A DNA stretch of 14,795 nt from Rhodoferax sp. GTDB lineage: Bacteria; Pseudomonadota; Gammaproteobacteria; Burkholderiales; Burkholderiaceae_C. The notes beneath the pieces were generated by a model. The model made no database searches and was not told the DNA's origin. It worked only from the letters and a program-made list of their open reading frames with translations. The stretch is taken from NCBI GenBank assembly GCA_020048795.1, contig JAIFMA010000200.1:1-14795 (forward strand), given 5' to 3'. Both the position numbers and the translations under genes were made by a program. Positions 1 through 7,700 of the stretch are shown in pieces; within the stretch, counting starts at the first letter, position 1; every line of letters begins with the position of its first letter.

Positions 1-375
1 CTTTTCCGGGTGATCGCGCAGCGCCCGGGGTTTGTTGAACACCTGCGCGCCTTCACGCTCGGCCTGTTCGAGCAAATGTGTGGCGTAGAAGTACTCACTG
101 TCAAAAGGTGGGTCTTTTCGCATCAAAACAGCGTCGAAGTCCTTGATGGCAGTGCGTGAGCAGCTATCAATTTTGAACCAGTCGAGCGCCTCGCCGGTGA
201 GCCGGATGGCCCGGCTGGTGGCCTGAACCCAACCACCCCGCAGCCACTGCAGATCACGCGGCTGGCAGACCGAGATCTGGTGGCCACGCTGCTGCGCCTG
301 GCGCATCATGGCAAACGTGCTGTCCTTGTAAATTTTGAAGGATTCAATCGGGTCGGCAACAAACAGCAGCTTCAT
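1..375 (-). CDS. gshB: Glutathione synthetase, N-terminal part (cut by window edge)
   Basis: ATP-dependent ligase that joins glycine to gamma-glutamylcysteine, the last step of glutathione synthesis in the cytosol. The 125 visible residues begin MKLLFVADPIESFKIYKDST and include the DAVLMRKDPPFDSEYFYATH stretch and the FNKPRALRDHPEK segment, all typical of the N-terminal substrate domain of bacterial GshB. The ATP-grasp part lies beyond base 1. The ATG at 373-375 fits the known start of the family; no strong ribosome-binding site precedes it. It lies 36 nt downstream of benE on the same strand, so the two may be cotranscribed, though no functional link is evident. Recognition of the family is secure from sequence memory; completeness cannot be judged. 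Confidence 0.93.
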   Translation of the reverse strand, partial: MKLLFVADPIESFKIYKDSTFAMMRQAQQRGHQISVCQPRDLQWLRGGWVQATSRAIRLTGEALDWFKIDSCSRTAIKDFDAVLMRKDPPFDSEYFYATHLLEQAEREGAQVFNKPRALRDHPEK

Positions 376-411
376 GGGTCAATCGCTTTCAGGGTTCGAT
401 GATGGAAAAGG

Positions 412-1626
412 TTAGCGCGGTGGCACGTCGAAATGTGATTTTCCGGCCCTTTGCACCGCCAGCGCCACGGCCCCGGCCATCACCCCCCAGAAGGCTGAGC
501 CGATGCCGGCAATCACCACGCCACTCAAGGTCACCAAAAAGGTGATCAGCGCCGCCTCGCGGTGAAATTCGTCGCGCAGCGCCGTCGCCAGCGCCGACCC
601 GATCGTGCCCAGCAGGGCCAGACCGGCAATGGCCGCGATCAGTTCTTTCGGAAAAGCCGTCAGCGCGCCGGTGATGGCGGTGCCAAAAGTACCGATGAGC
701 AGGTAGAACACCCCACACGACACCGCCGCCGTATAACGTTTGTCCGGGTCCGGGTGCGCCTCGCGCCCCATACAGATGGCCGCCGTGATGGCGGCAAAGT
801 TAAGCGCAAACGCACCAAATGGGGCCAGCAGCAGCGTGACCACACCGGTCAGGGTGATCATGCCCGACACCGGAATGCCGGGTTTGCCGGCGCTGTGGCT
901 GTAGCCCGCTGCCGCAATGGCGGCCACGCCAGGCAGGTTTTGCGAGGCCATCGTCACCACAAACAAGGGCAGCGCCAGGCTGATCGTCGCCGCAACGCTG
1001 AACTGCGGTTTGACAAACACCGGCATGGCAAGGTCAAAATGCACGCCAGGGCCCGTGAATCCTGCGCTGGAAGCTACATAAGCAATAGCAACCAGCAAGG
1101 TCAGCGGTATCGCGTAACGGGCCAGCCAGCGTTTGCCCAGCAGGTAGCTGGCCAGCATCAGCAGCACCAGCGGCAAGTTGGTTTGTGCTGCCGTGAAGGC
1201 CTGCATGCCAAAACGCGCCAACACCCCGGCCAGCAGCCCCGAGGCAATGGCGATGGGCAAGTGGTTCATGGCGCGCTCGAACCAGCCGGTGGCACCCACC
1301 AAGGTGATCAGCACGGCGCACACCATGAAGGCGCCGACCGCCTCCGCCATGGTGAAACCGCCGGCCGCACCGGCCGTGGCCAGCACCGCTGCACCCGGCG
1401 TGCTCCAGGCCACCATCACCGGTTGGCGCAGGACCAGCGAGGGCACCAGTGTGCAAAGCCCCATACCCAGCCCCAGCGCCCACATCCACGAGGTAATCTG
1501 CTCTGGGGTGGCACCAAAGGCCAGCGCTGCCTGGAACACAATGGCCACCGAACTGGTGAAGCCCACCAAAACGGCAACGAAACCGGCCGTCAAGGCGCTC
1601 GGGGACAGGTCTTTAAGGAATGGCAT
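412..1626 (-). CDS. benE: BenE-family benzoate/H+ symporter-like membrane protein
   Basis: Inner-membrane transporter of 404 residues, the normal length for the BenE family, whose studied members import benzoate with protons. About twelve hydrophobic segments run through the protein. Family motifs visible are AWSTPGAA near residue 70, MASQNLPGVA near residue 230, GAFALNFAAITAAIC near residue 270, and the loop DPDKRYTAAVSCGVFYL. The ATG at 1624-1626 is preceded by GAGGG about 13 nt upstream, a modest ribosome-binding site. It lies between kup and gshB on the same strand. No benzoate-degradation genes (benABCD, catA) are in the window, so the substrate is unproven; many bacteria carry isolated BenE homologues. 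The symbol reflects family membership rather than proven benzoate transport. Confidence 0.88.
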   Translation of the reverse strand: MPFLKDLSPSALTAGFVAVLVGFTSSVAIVFQAALAFGATPEQITSWMWALGLGMGLCTLVPSLVLRQPVMVAWSTPGAAVLATAGAAGGFTMAEAVGAFMVCAVLITLVGATGWFERAMNHLPIAIASGLLAGVLARFGMQAFTAAQTNLPLVLLMLASYLLGKRWLARYAIPLTLLVAIAYVASSAGFTGPGVHFDLAMPVFVKPQFSVAATISLALPLFVVTMASQNLPGVAAIAAAGYSHSAGKPGIPVSGMITLTGVVTLLLAPFGAFALNFAAITAAICMGREAHPDPDKRYTAAVSCGVFYLLIGTFGTAITGALTAFPKELIAAIAGLALLGTIGSALATALRDEFHREAALITFLVTLSGVVIAGIGSAFWGVMAGAVALAVQRAGKSHFDVPPR

Positions 1627-1726
1627 CGGGCAGATTTTCCCTCATGGGGATGCCAGACCTGCAGCACTTGAGACACGCAGTGGAACCAACTGCCGCCACC
1701 GCCCCGCCGGCCAGGACGGGAGCCTG

Positions 1727-3595
1727 TCAAATTTCAATCTTGCTACCCAACTCGACCACCGCATTGCCGGGCAGTTTCAGGAAGTCGGCCGCACCACTGG
1801 CATTGAGGTGCATCTGGGCAAACAGTTTTTCGCGCCATTGCGCCATGCCCCCGCCCGGTGTGGCGGTGACCGTGTCACGGCTGAGGAAGTAGCTGGTGGT
1901 CATCGGCTCCATATCGCAGCCGCGGCCTTTCATGTGTTGCAGCGCCTTGGGCAGGTCGGGGTCGTTCTTGAAGCCGTAATTGACCGTCACCTGCCAGCAG
2001 TCGTGGCCCAGCGGCACAAACGCCAGACGTTTGTCCATGCCAACCCAGGGCACCTCGTGGTTGACCACCGTGACAAACAGGTTGACTTCATGCAGGATCT
2101 TGTTGTGCTTGAGGTTGTGCAACATGGCGTTGGGTACCGTGCCCGATTCAGCCGTCAGGAACACCGCGGTGCCGGGCACCCGGGCCGGTGGGCTGACAAA
2201 AACGGCTTCCAGAAAACTGTTCAGGTCAATCGCATCCACCATGAGCTTGGCCTTCATCAGGCGCCGACCGTCTTTCCAGGTCAGCATGATGGTAAACACG
2301 GCAGCGGCAATCAGCAGCGGAAACCAGCCGCCATCCACCAGTTTGACCATGTTGGAGGTGAAGAACGCCAGATCGACCACAAAAAACACCCCGGTGGCCG
2401 CAAGACATAACCACAGCGGGTAATGCCAGGCGTAACGGAGCACAAAAAAGGTCAGCACGGTGGTGATCAGCATGTCCAGCGTGACAGCAATACCGTAAGC
2501 TGCCGCCAGGTTGCTTGATGACTTGAACAGCACCACCGCCAGCACGATCAGCACAAACAGGCCCCAATTGACAAAGGGCATGAAGATCTGGCCGGTTTCC
2601 TTGACACTGGTGTGCCAGACCTGAAAGCGTGGCAGGTAGCCCAGCTGAATCACCTGCTTGGTGACCGAGAACGCGCCGGTGATCAGCGCCTGTGACGCGA
2701 TCACCGTGGCCAGCGTGGCCAGCCCCACCAGTGGCAGCAGGGCCCAGGCCGGTGTCATCATGAAAAACGGGTTTTTGACGGCGGCCGGGTTACTCAGCAG
2801 CAGCGCCCCCTGGCCAAAATAGTTGAGTGTCAGACACGGCATGACGATGCAAAACCAGGCCAGGCGGATCGGCTTTTTGCCAAAATGGCCCATGTCGGCA
2901 TACAGCGCCTCGCCACCGGTGACACACAGCACCACCGCACCCAAAATGATGAAGGTGATCATCGGATTGGTCCAGATGAAACCGATGGCGTAGTGCGGAC
3001 TCAGCGCCAGCAAAATCTCCGGGTTGTGCCAGATGTGCGACACACCCAGGACCGCAATGGTGGCAAACCACACCAGCGTGATCGGGCCAAAAAACTTGCC
3101 AATGTCGGCGGTGCCGCGTTTTTGCACAAAAAACAGGCCGAATAGAATCAGCAGGGTCAGCGGGATCACTGCCTTTTTAAAGGCGGGCGAGACCACCTCC
3201 AGGCCCTCCACGGCCGACAGCACCGAAATCGCCGGGGTAATGACCCCATCGCCATAAAACAGGCAGGTGCCGAAAATACCCACGAAGAGCAGCCGTCGGC
3301 GCAGTTTGGGCTTGTCCTTGACGGACTGCGAGGCCAGTGCCAGCATGGCCACCAGACCGCCTTCGCCGTTGTTGTCAGCCCGCAACACCAGACTCACATA
3401 CTTGAGGGAAATGATGACGGTCAGGGTCCAGAAAAAGATCGACAGCACACCCATCACATTGTCGTTGGTGAACGGCACATGCCCGGCACCGAACACTTCT
3501 TTCATGGCATACAGCACGCTGGTGCCGATATCGCCGTAAACCACACCGATCGCACCCAGTGTGAGTGCACGCAGAGACGTTTGAGAGGTTGCCAA
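1727..3595 (-). CDS. kup: Kup potassium uptake protein (low-affinity K+/H+ symporter)
   Basis: Inner-membrane K+ uptake protein of the KUP/HAK/KT family. The signature GVVYGDIGTSVLYAMKEVFG is near residues 17-36, followed by about twelve membrane segments (roughly residues 10-450) and a cytosolic C-terminal domain of about 170 residues. With the TTG at 3593-3595 as start, the protein is 622 residues, the same length as E. coli Kup, and begins LATSQTSLRALTLGAIG, as relatives do. An in-frame ATG at 3632-3634 would add 13 residues (MTWSPAFLGQGDC) that do not resemble the family and lacks a ribosome-binding site. AGGGTGA lies just before the TTG and could pair with 16S rRNA. A hairpin covers that site (separate entry). 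benE follows 100 nt downstream. Confidence 0.93.
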   Translation of the reverse strand: MATSQTSLRALTLGAIGVVYGDIGTSVLYAMKEVFGAGHVPFTNDNVMGVLSIFFWTLTVIISLKYVSLVLRADNNGEGGLVAMLALASQSVKDKPKLRRRLLFVGIFGTCLFYGDGVITPAISVLSAVEGLEVVSPAFKKAVIPLTLLILFGLFFVQKRGTADIGKFFGPITLVWFATIAVLGVSHIWHNPEILLALSPHYAIGFIWTNPMITFIILGAVVLCVTGGEALYADMGHFGKKPIRLAWFCIVMPCLTLNYFGQGALLLSNPAAVKNPFFMMTPAWALLPLVGLATLATVIASQALITGAFSVTKQVIQLGYLPRFQVWHTSVKETGQIFMPFVNWGLFVLIVLAVVLFKSSSNLAAAYGIAVTLDMLITTVLTFFVLRYAWHYPLWLCLAATGVFFVVDLAFFTSNMVKLVDGGWFPLLIAAAVFTIMLTWKDGRRLMKAKLMVDAIDLNSFLEAVFVSPPARVPGTAVFLTAESGTVPNAMLHNLKHNKILHEVNLFVTVVNHEVPWVGMDKRLAFVPLGHDCWQVTVNYGFKNDPDLPKALQHMKGRGCDMEPMTTSYFLSRDTVTATPGGGMAQWREKLFAQMHLNASGAADFLKLPGNAVVELGSKIEI

Positions 3596-3602
3596 GCAGT
3601 CA

Positions 3603-3623
3603 CCCTGCCCCAAAAAGGCAGGG
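3603..3623 (-). promoter_or_regulatory. Hairpin over the presumed kup ribosome-binding site
   Basis: CCCTGCC at 3603-3609 and GGCAGGG at 3617-3623 form a perfect 7-bp GC-rich stem with a 7-nt loop. In the kup mRNA the 3' arm contains part of AGGGTGA, the likely Shine-Dalgarno sequence of the TTG start at 3595. The stem could therefore limit translation initiation. If kup really starts at the ATG at 3634, the hairpin lies inside the coding region instead. The structure is seen directly; the function is inferred. There is no T-run, so it is not a terminator. Confidence 0.4.
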
Positions 3624-3634
3624 CTCCATGTCAT

Positions 3635-3851
3635 GAAAGAGCGCTATTTTGCGCCAGAAACCAGGGCTTGGCTCGGCCGGTCAGCAACCACCGGGTGCGA
3701 TTCAGCGTGCTGTGGGGTCATTTGTTCTGCCGCTGCAAGAGGGTGTCACCCCGAACCCAGGGCTGTGTCATTGGATAGAGTAAGCTGCTGATTTGATACA
3801 GGTATGAACCCAAGCTGGCTTTTTTAGGCTGTTCGCGTCACAAATGCATGC
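3635..3851. other. Region between kup and the druA remnant
   Basis: No convincing gene. It must hold the kup promoter (leftward), but no good -35/-10 pair is recognisable. Visible small structures are a perfect 11-bp palindrome GGGTGTCACCC at 3741-3751, a repeated CCAGGGCT (about 3663 and 3756), and GGCTTTTTTAGG at 3817-3828, which recurs almost identically at 4340-4352 on the other side of the DUF4338 fragment. The right end overlaps the inverted repeat at 3836-3866. Confidence 0.4.
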
Positions 3852-3866
3852 ATGTCATTTGCGACG
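3836..3866. repeat. Inverted repeat at the left edge of the DUF4338 remnant
   Basis: Arms CGTCACAAATG (3836-3846) and CATTTGCGACG (3856-3866) are complementary over 11 positions with one mismatch, separated by a 9-nt loop (GCATGCATG, itself a repeat of GCAT). The repeat covers the first codons of the open frame that starts at 3852. It may be an end structure of the degraded mobile element or a former regulatory palindrome. No matching partner was found near 4250-4370. Confidence 0.45.
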
Positions 3867-4316
3867 TTAACCACACCTGTAAATCTCAAACCAGTACGGG
3901 TTCGCCTAATCAACACCGACGAACGCGAGCGCTGGGACGCATTGATGCGCGCTCACCACTACCTTGGTTTGGTGGCGCTGGTGGAACGCAGCCTGCGCTA
4001 CGTCGCAGAGATTGATGGTCATTGGCTCGCTTTGCTGGGTTGGGCCTCTCCTGCCCTCAAAGTGGCAAGCCGGGACGACTGGATTGGCTGGTCGCCCACG
4101 CTGCAATGGCAGCGCCTGGCATTGATTGCCAACAACAGCCGCTTTCTGATTCTGCTGGGTGAGCGTGTCAAGAATCTGGCTTCGCGCATTCTTGGTCTGA
4201 ACTTGGCCTGCTTGAGTCGGGATTGGCAGCTCGTTCATGGACAACCACACACAAAAACGCGCCCTCGAATTGATCGCTCAGATCAAACCGTAGACAGACT
4301 GCGGAACCGAAATTAA
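3852..4316 (+). pseudogene. DUF4338 (DruA-like) gene fragment, both ends missing
   Basis: The 154-residue frame carries the core of the DUF4338 family: PVRVRLINTDERERWDALM, AHHYLGLVALVERSLRYVAE, LALLGWASPALKVASRDDWI, then NNSRFLILLGERVKNLASRI and LSRDWQLVHG. In full-length members (about 300-400 residues) the last block continues into a conserved LLETFVD...F.GTCY.AANW region. Here the match stops near base 4245 and the frame ends in an unrelated tail (HTKTRPRIDRSDQ...). About 80-100 N-terminal residues are also missing. DUF4338 proteins occur in transposon-like elements and as DruA of the Druantia defence system. Nothing else of Druantia is present, so a decayed mobile-element gene is the best reading. 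The ATG at 3852 is only the first available start. Confidence 0.75.
4237..4293 (+). other. Short frame overlapping the end of the druA remnant
   Basis: An 18-residue frame (MDNHTQKRALELIAQIKP) opens at the ATG 4237-4239, in a different frame from the DUF4338 fragment, just where its family similarity ends. The composition looks like a soluble helical N-terminus, and it could be the start of a gene joined to the fragment by a deletion. There is no ribosome-binding site and no family is recognised. It is recorded only because it marks the probable junction. Confidence 0.2.
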
Positions 4317-4365
4317 TGCGGGTTTCATTGGAGAAACTCGGCTTTTTTTAGGGAAGAACTTCAGC

Positions 4366-4505
4366 CTAATGCCATTGCAGACAGGTGTAGCCTTGCCACA
4401 TCGGTTGATGGCCAGGAGGCGGATCGGTGGCGCGGCCAAGATAGCCACCCAGGTGCGCTACCAAACGCACCGCTTGGCCGAGCAAGACAGGCTCAGTTAG
4501 TTTTT
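4366..4505 (-). pseudogene. C-terminal fragment of an IS4-type transposase
   Basis: Reading the minus strand, about 45 residues from 4505 down to the stop at 4366-4368 contain AVRLVAHLGGYLGRATDPPP followed by GHQPMWQGYTCLQ. This is the characteristic C-terminal block of many IS4-family transposases (a V..IA.LGG.LGR..D..PG...LW.G...L pattern). The catalytic DDE region is absent: the frame continues upstream to 4644 but into sequence without resemblance. The fragment lies opposite in direction to the DUF4338 remnant and ends about 120 nt from it. The assignment is from a short motif and could be another DDE family with the same tail. Confidence 0.6.
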
Positions 4506-4776
4506 TGGCTCTCTTGAAATTTGACTGTTTTGGGGTTGTGGCTGGGTGTGAATCAAAAAAAGTACGACGACACGAGGTGAGAAAAACCTGTCTGGCAGAC
4601 AAGGAACAGCCTTGCAAGCCACGCCCAGAGCCACTTTCAAGCAAAACCCACTATCGTCGCCTCGCGAATCTGCGCGGCCCAGAACAAGTCCCGTCGTGAA
4701 TTGGCTGGCTGAGTAACCGCCTTCTTGACAAACCTCTCTCCCGACTCAACCCACTCGAAATTTAACAGAGCCAAAA
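4503..4776. repeat. Possible small element bounded by 20-bp inverted repeats
   Basis: The left arm TTTTGGCTCTCTTGAAATTT (4503-4522) matches the reverse complement of AAATTTAACAGAGCCAAAA (4758-4776) at about 16 of 19-20 positions with one indel; the outer ten bases are identical. The arms enclose about 235 bp without a gene. That is the shape of a MITE or of an insertion sequence reduced to its ends. The right arm ends 9 bp from the topB stop codon. No target-site duplication is evident. Confidence 0.4.
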
Positions 4777-4784
4777 GCATCACC

Positions 4785-7700
4785 TCAGCCCAAATGCCGG
4801 CCCACAATGCCCGCCAGCTCAAACATGGTGATCTGCGGCTTGCCAAACACGGCCAGCAGTTTGGCATCGGCATTGATCGCGCGCTTGTTGGCCGCATCCT
4901 GCAGGCCGTTGGCCTTGATGTAATCCCACAGTTGTTTGATGACCTGGGCGCGTGCCACTGGTTCGCTGCCGATGACTGCGGCCAGCGCAGCACTGGGTGT
5001 CGAGCCGCTGCCCGCTGCCGGCGCTTTTCGCGCTGCCTTGGTGGCGGTTTCTTTGACGGCAGTTTTTGCGGCGGCTTTCCTGGCCGCTGGCCTGGCCGCG
5101 ATCTTGGCCGCAGTTTTTAAGCCTTTTTGGTCTTTAGCCCCCGTCCCATATGCGCTACCAGCTACTGATTTTGAAGCAACTGCAACACTCGTCAAAGGTG
5201 TGGCAGCGGTCTTGCGCGGCGGGAACTTGCTCGGTGCAAACTCAAAATTCACCTTGCCGGCAGCCGCATCCCAGACCAGCATGGCCTTGAAGGCGCGCCG
5301 GGTGCGCATCGAGACAAACTTGTCGAGCAGATCTGTCTTGCCGGTGGCCAGCAGTTTTTGCATCTGCGCGCGCTCGATCGGTTGCTGAAGAATCACCTGA
5401 CCGCTCTTGAAGTCGCAGCTGGGGGTGGGGTAATCATCGGTGGGCACGGATTTTTGACAGACATAATTTTTGCCGTGTTCAAAAATGTCAGCGCCACATT
5501 TGGGGCAGGATCCGAGCGACTCTTGCGCCGAGAAGTCCACCAGTTCGCCCGATTCTTCGGCCTTCTTGTCGTCGCCAAAGTCAAATTCGAGCTTGTAGTT
5601 CTTGGTTTCCTCGTCAAATTTGATGAGCATTTCAGCGGTGAACGGCCAACCCGCCTTGGAGCGAAAACCGTCCAGCGGGCCGATCTTGCGCTGGCGCAGA
5701 AACTGCTCCACTTCGGCCAGCTCAAACGTGCGCCCGGCCGGTGTCTTGCCAAACGAGAAGCCGCAGCCGTCGCTGGCACCATCGGCTCCGGTGCAGGTGT
5801 ATCTGCGGTAGTTTTCGCGCACGATGCCAGCACAATTCGGGCAGGGTGCGGCCAGCGTGGCGTAGTCGCCGGGCACGCTGTCGCGGTCGTATTCCTTGGC
5901 TTTTTTGACCATGCGCTCGGTCATGGCGGCAATCTCATTCATGAAGGTCTCGCGCCTGAGCTTGCCGTGCTCCATCTGGTTGAGCTTGTATTCCCACTCG
6001 CCCGTCAGTTCGGCCTGCGACAACTCTTCCACACCAATGCCGCGCAGCAGCGTCATCAGCTGGAACGCCTTGGCGGTGGGAATCAGCTCGCGGCCTTCGC
6101 GCAGCATGTATTCCTGGGCAATCAGGCCTTCGATGATGGACGCGCGGGTGGCCGGGGTGCCCAGACCCTTTTCCTGCATGGCTTCACGCAGTTCGTCGTC
6201 TTCAACCGTTTTGCCTGCGCCTTCCATGGCACCAAGCAAGGTGGCTTCCGAGTAACGTGCTGGCGGGCGGGTTTTCAGGCCCTTGGGCTCAACGCTGTCA
6301 GTCTTGACCTTTTCACCGGGGGCCACTGGCACCAGGCTCTGGCCCTTGTCACCGTCTTTGGCATCAGCCACCTCGTCAGCGGCTTCCTTGCCGTAAATGG
6401 CCAGCCAACCCGGCTTGACCAGCACCTTGCCTTCGGTTTTGAAGTTGTGCTGAATCGCGGCCAAATCCACCGTCGAAATTCGTGTGGTGACCTGGTATTC
6501 GGCAGCCGGAAAGAACACCGCCATGAAACGGCGCACCACCAGGTCATACAGCTTCTGCTCTGCTTCTGATAGCCCGCTGGGCGCTTGCAGTGTGGGGATG
6601 ATGGCAAAGTGGTCACTCACTTTGCTGTTGTCAAACACACGCCGGGTCGGTTTGATGTAGCTGTTGGTCAAGGCGGTGCGGGCGTGCGGTGCCAGGTGCC
6701 GCATGCCGCTGTCGGCCAGCATTTCAAAGGTTTGCTGCACCACTGGCAAATAGTCCTCAGGCAGGGCGCGCGAGTCGGTTCGCGGGTAAGTCAGCGCCTT
6801 GTGGCGCTCGTACAGGCTTTGTGCGATCGCCAGGGTCGTTTTGGCGCTGAAACCAAACTTGCCGTTGGCTTCGCGCTGCAGGCTGGTCAGATCAAACAGC
6901 AGCGGGCTGACCTGGCTGGTGGGTTTGCTTTCTTCGGTGACGCTGGCAGGCAGGCCGCGCACGGCATCGGCAATCGCCTGGGCCTCGCGCTGACTCCACA
7001 GGCGGTCGGCCTTGATTTCGGCATCATCGGCATTCTTCTTCCACTTGGGGTCAAACCATTTGGCCGGGTAGTCGCCGGCCTGGGCGGCAAAAGTGGCATG
7101 GATTTCCCAGTAATCTCGGCTGATGAACTTGCGGATCAGCTCTTCGCGCTCGACCACCACGCTCAAGGTCGGGGTCTGGACCCGGCCGACCGTGGTTAAA
7201 AAGAAACCGCCATCGCGCGAGTTGAACGCTGTCATGGCGCGCGTGCCATTGATGCCGACCAGCCAGTCGGCCTCACTGCGGCAGCGAGCGGCATCGGCCA
7301 GCGGCTGCATCTGGGCATTGGTGCGCAGTGCGCCAAAGCCATCGCGAATCGCTTGTGGTGTCATCGACTGTAACCACAGGCGGCTGACCGGCTTGCCCAG
7401 CGGCCTGGCACCGCCTGCATATTGCTCGATCAGGCGAAAGATCAGCTCGCCCTCACGGCCCGCGTCGCAGGCATTAATCAGCTTGTCCACGTCTTTGCGC
7501 TTGGCCAGCTTGACCACCGCGTTCAGACGCGACTTGGTTTTTTCCACCGGTTTCAGGTCAAAGTGCGGCGGAATCACCGGCAGGTGGGCAAAGCTCCATT
7601 TGCCGCGCTTGATGTCATGGCTCTCGGGTGCCTGAATTTCCACCAGGTGGCCGACGGCGCTTGAAACCACATAAGTGTCGTTCTCAAAAAACTCGTCATG

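Larger units (their letters stand above)
4317..4784. other. Gene-free mobile-element scar between druA remnant and topB
   Basis: Apart from the transposase tail, no intact gene is supported. The stretch includes a short hairpin GTTTC/GAAAC (4322-4337) followed by a run of seven T, a perfect 13-bp palindrome TGTCTGGCAGACA at 4589-4601, and the two arms of a 20-bp inverted repeat at 4503-4522 and 4758-4776. A minus-strand frame upstream of 4785 (containing LALLNFEWVESGERFVKKAV and ending near 4637) has no recognisable family and is probably not a gene. Confidence 0.5.

Noticed and set aside
562..2410. Long plus-strand open frames opposite benE and kup (562-1671 and 1178-2410)
   Set aside because: Composition is typical of the antisense of GC-rich membrane-protein genes (Arg/Gln/His-rich, no domains); the minus-strand genes explain the openness.
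3852..4316. Druantia anti-phage defence system
   Set aside because: Only a DUF4338 core fragment is present. There is no helicase (DruE) or other Druantia gene nearby, and the fragment lacks both termini.
4505..4699. 64-residue plus-strand frame in the scar region
   Set aside because: No family resemblance, no ribosome-binding site, and it lies between the inverted repeat arms in degenerate sequence.
4637..4784. Minus-strand reading frame ending ...RRDLFWAAQIREATIVGFA
   Set aside because: It is an extension of a frame overlapping topB's end, starts in the right inverted-repeat arm and matches nothing I recognise; not supported as a gene.
5358..6569. 403-residue plus-strand open frame inside topB
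   Set aside because: It is the antisense shadow of the topB coding sequence, with no recognisable domain or ribosome-binding site.
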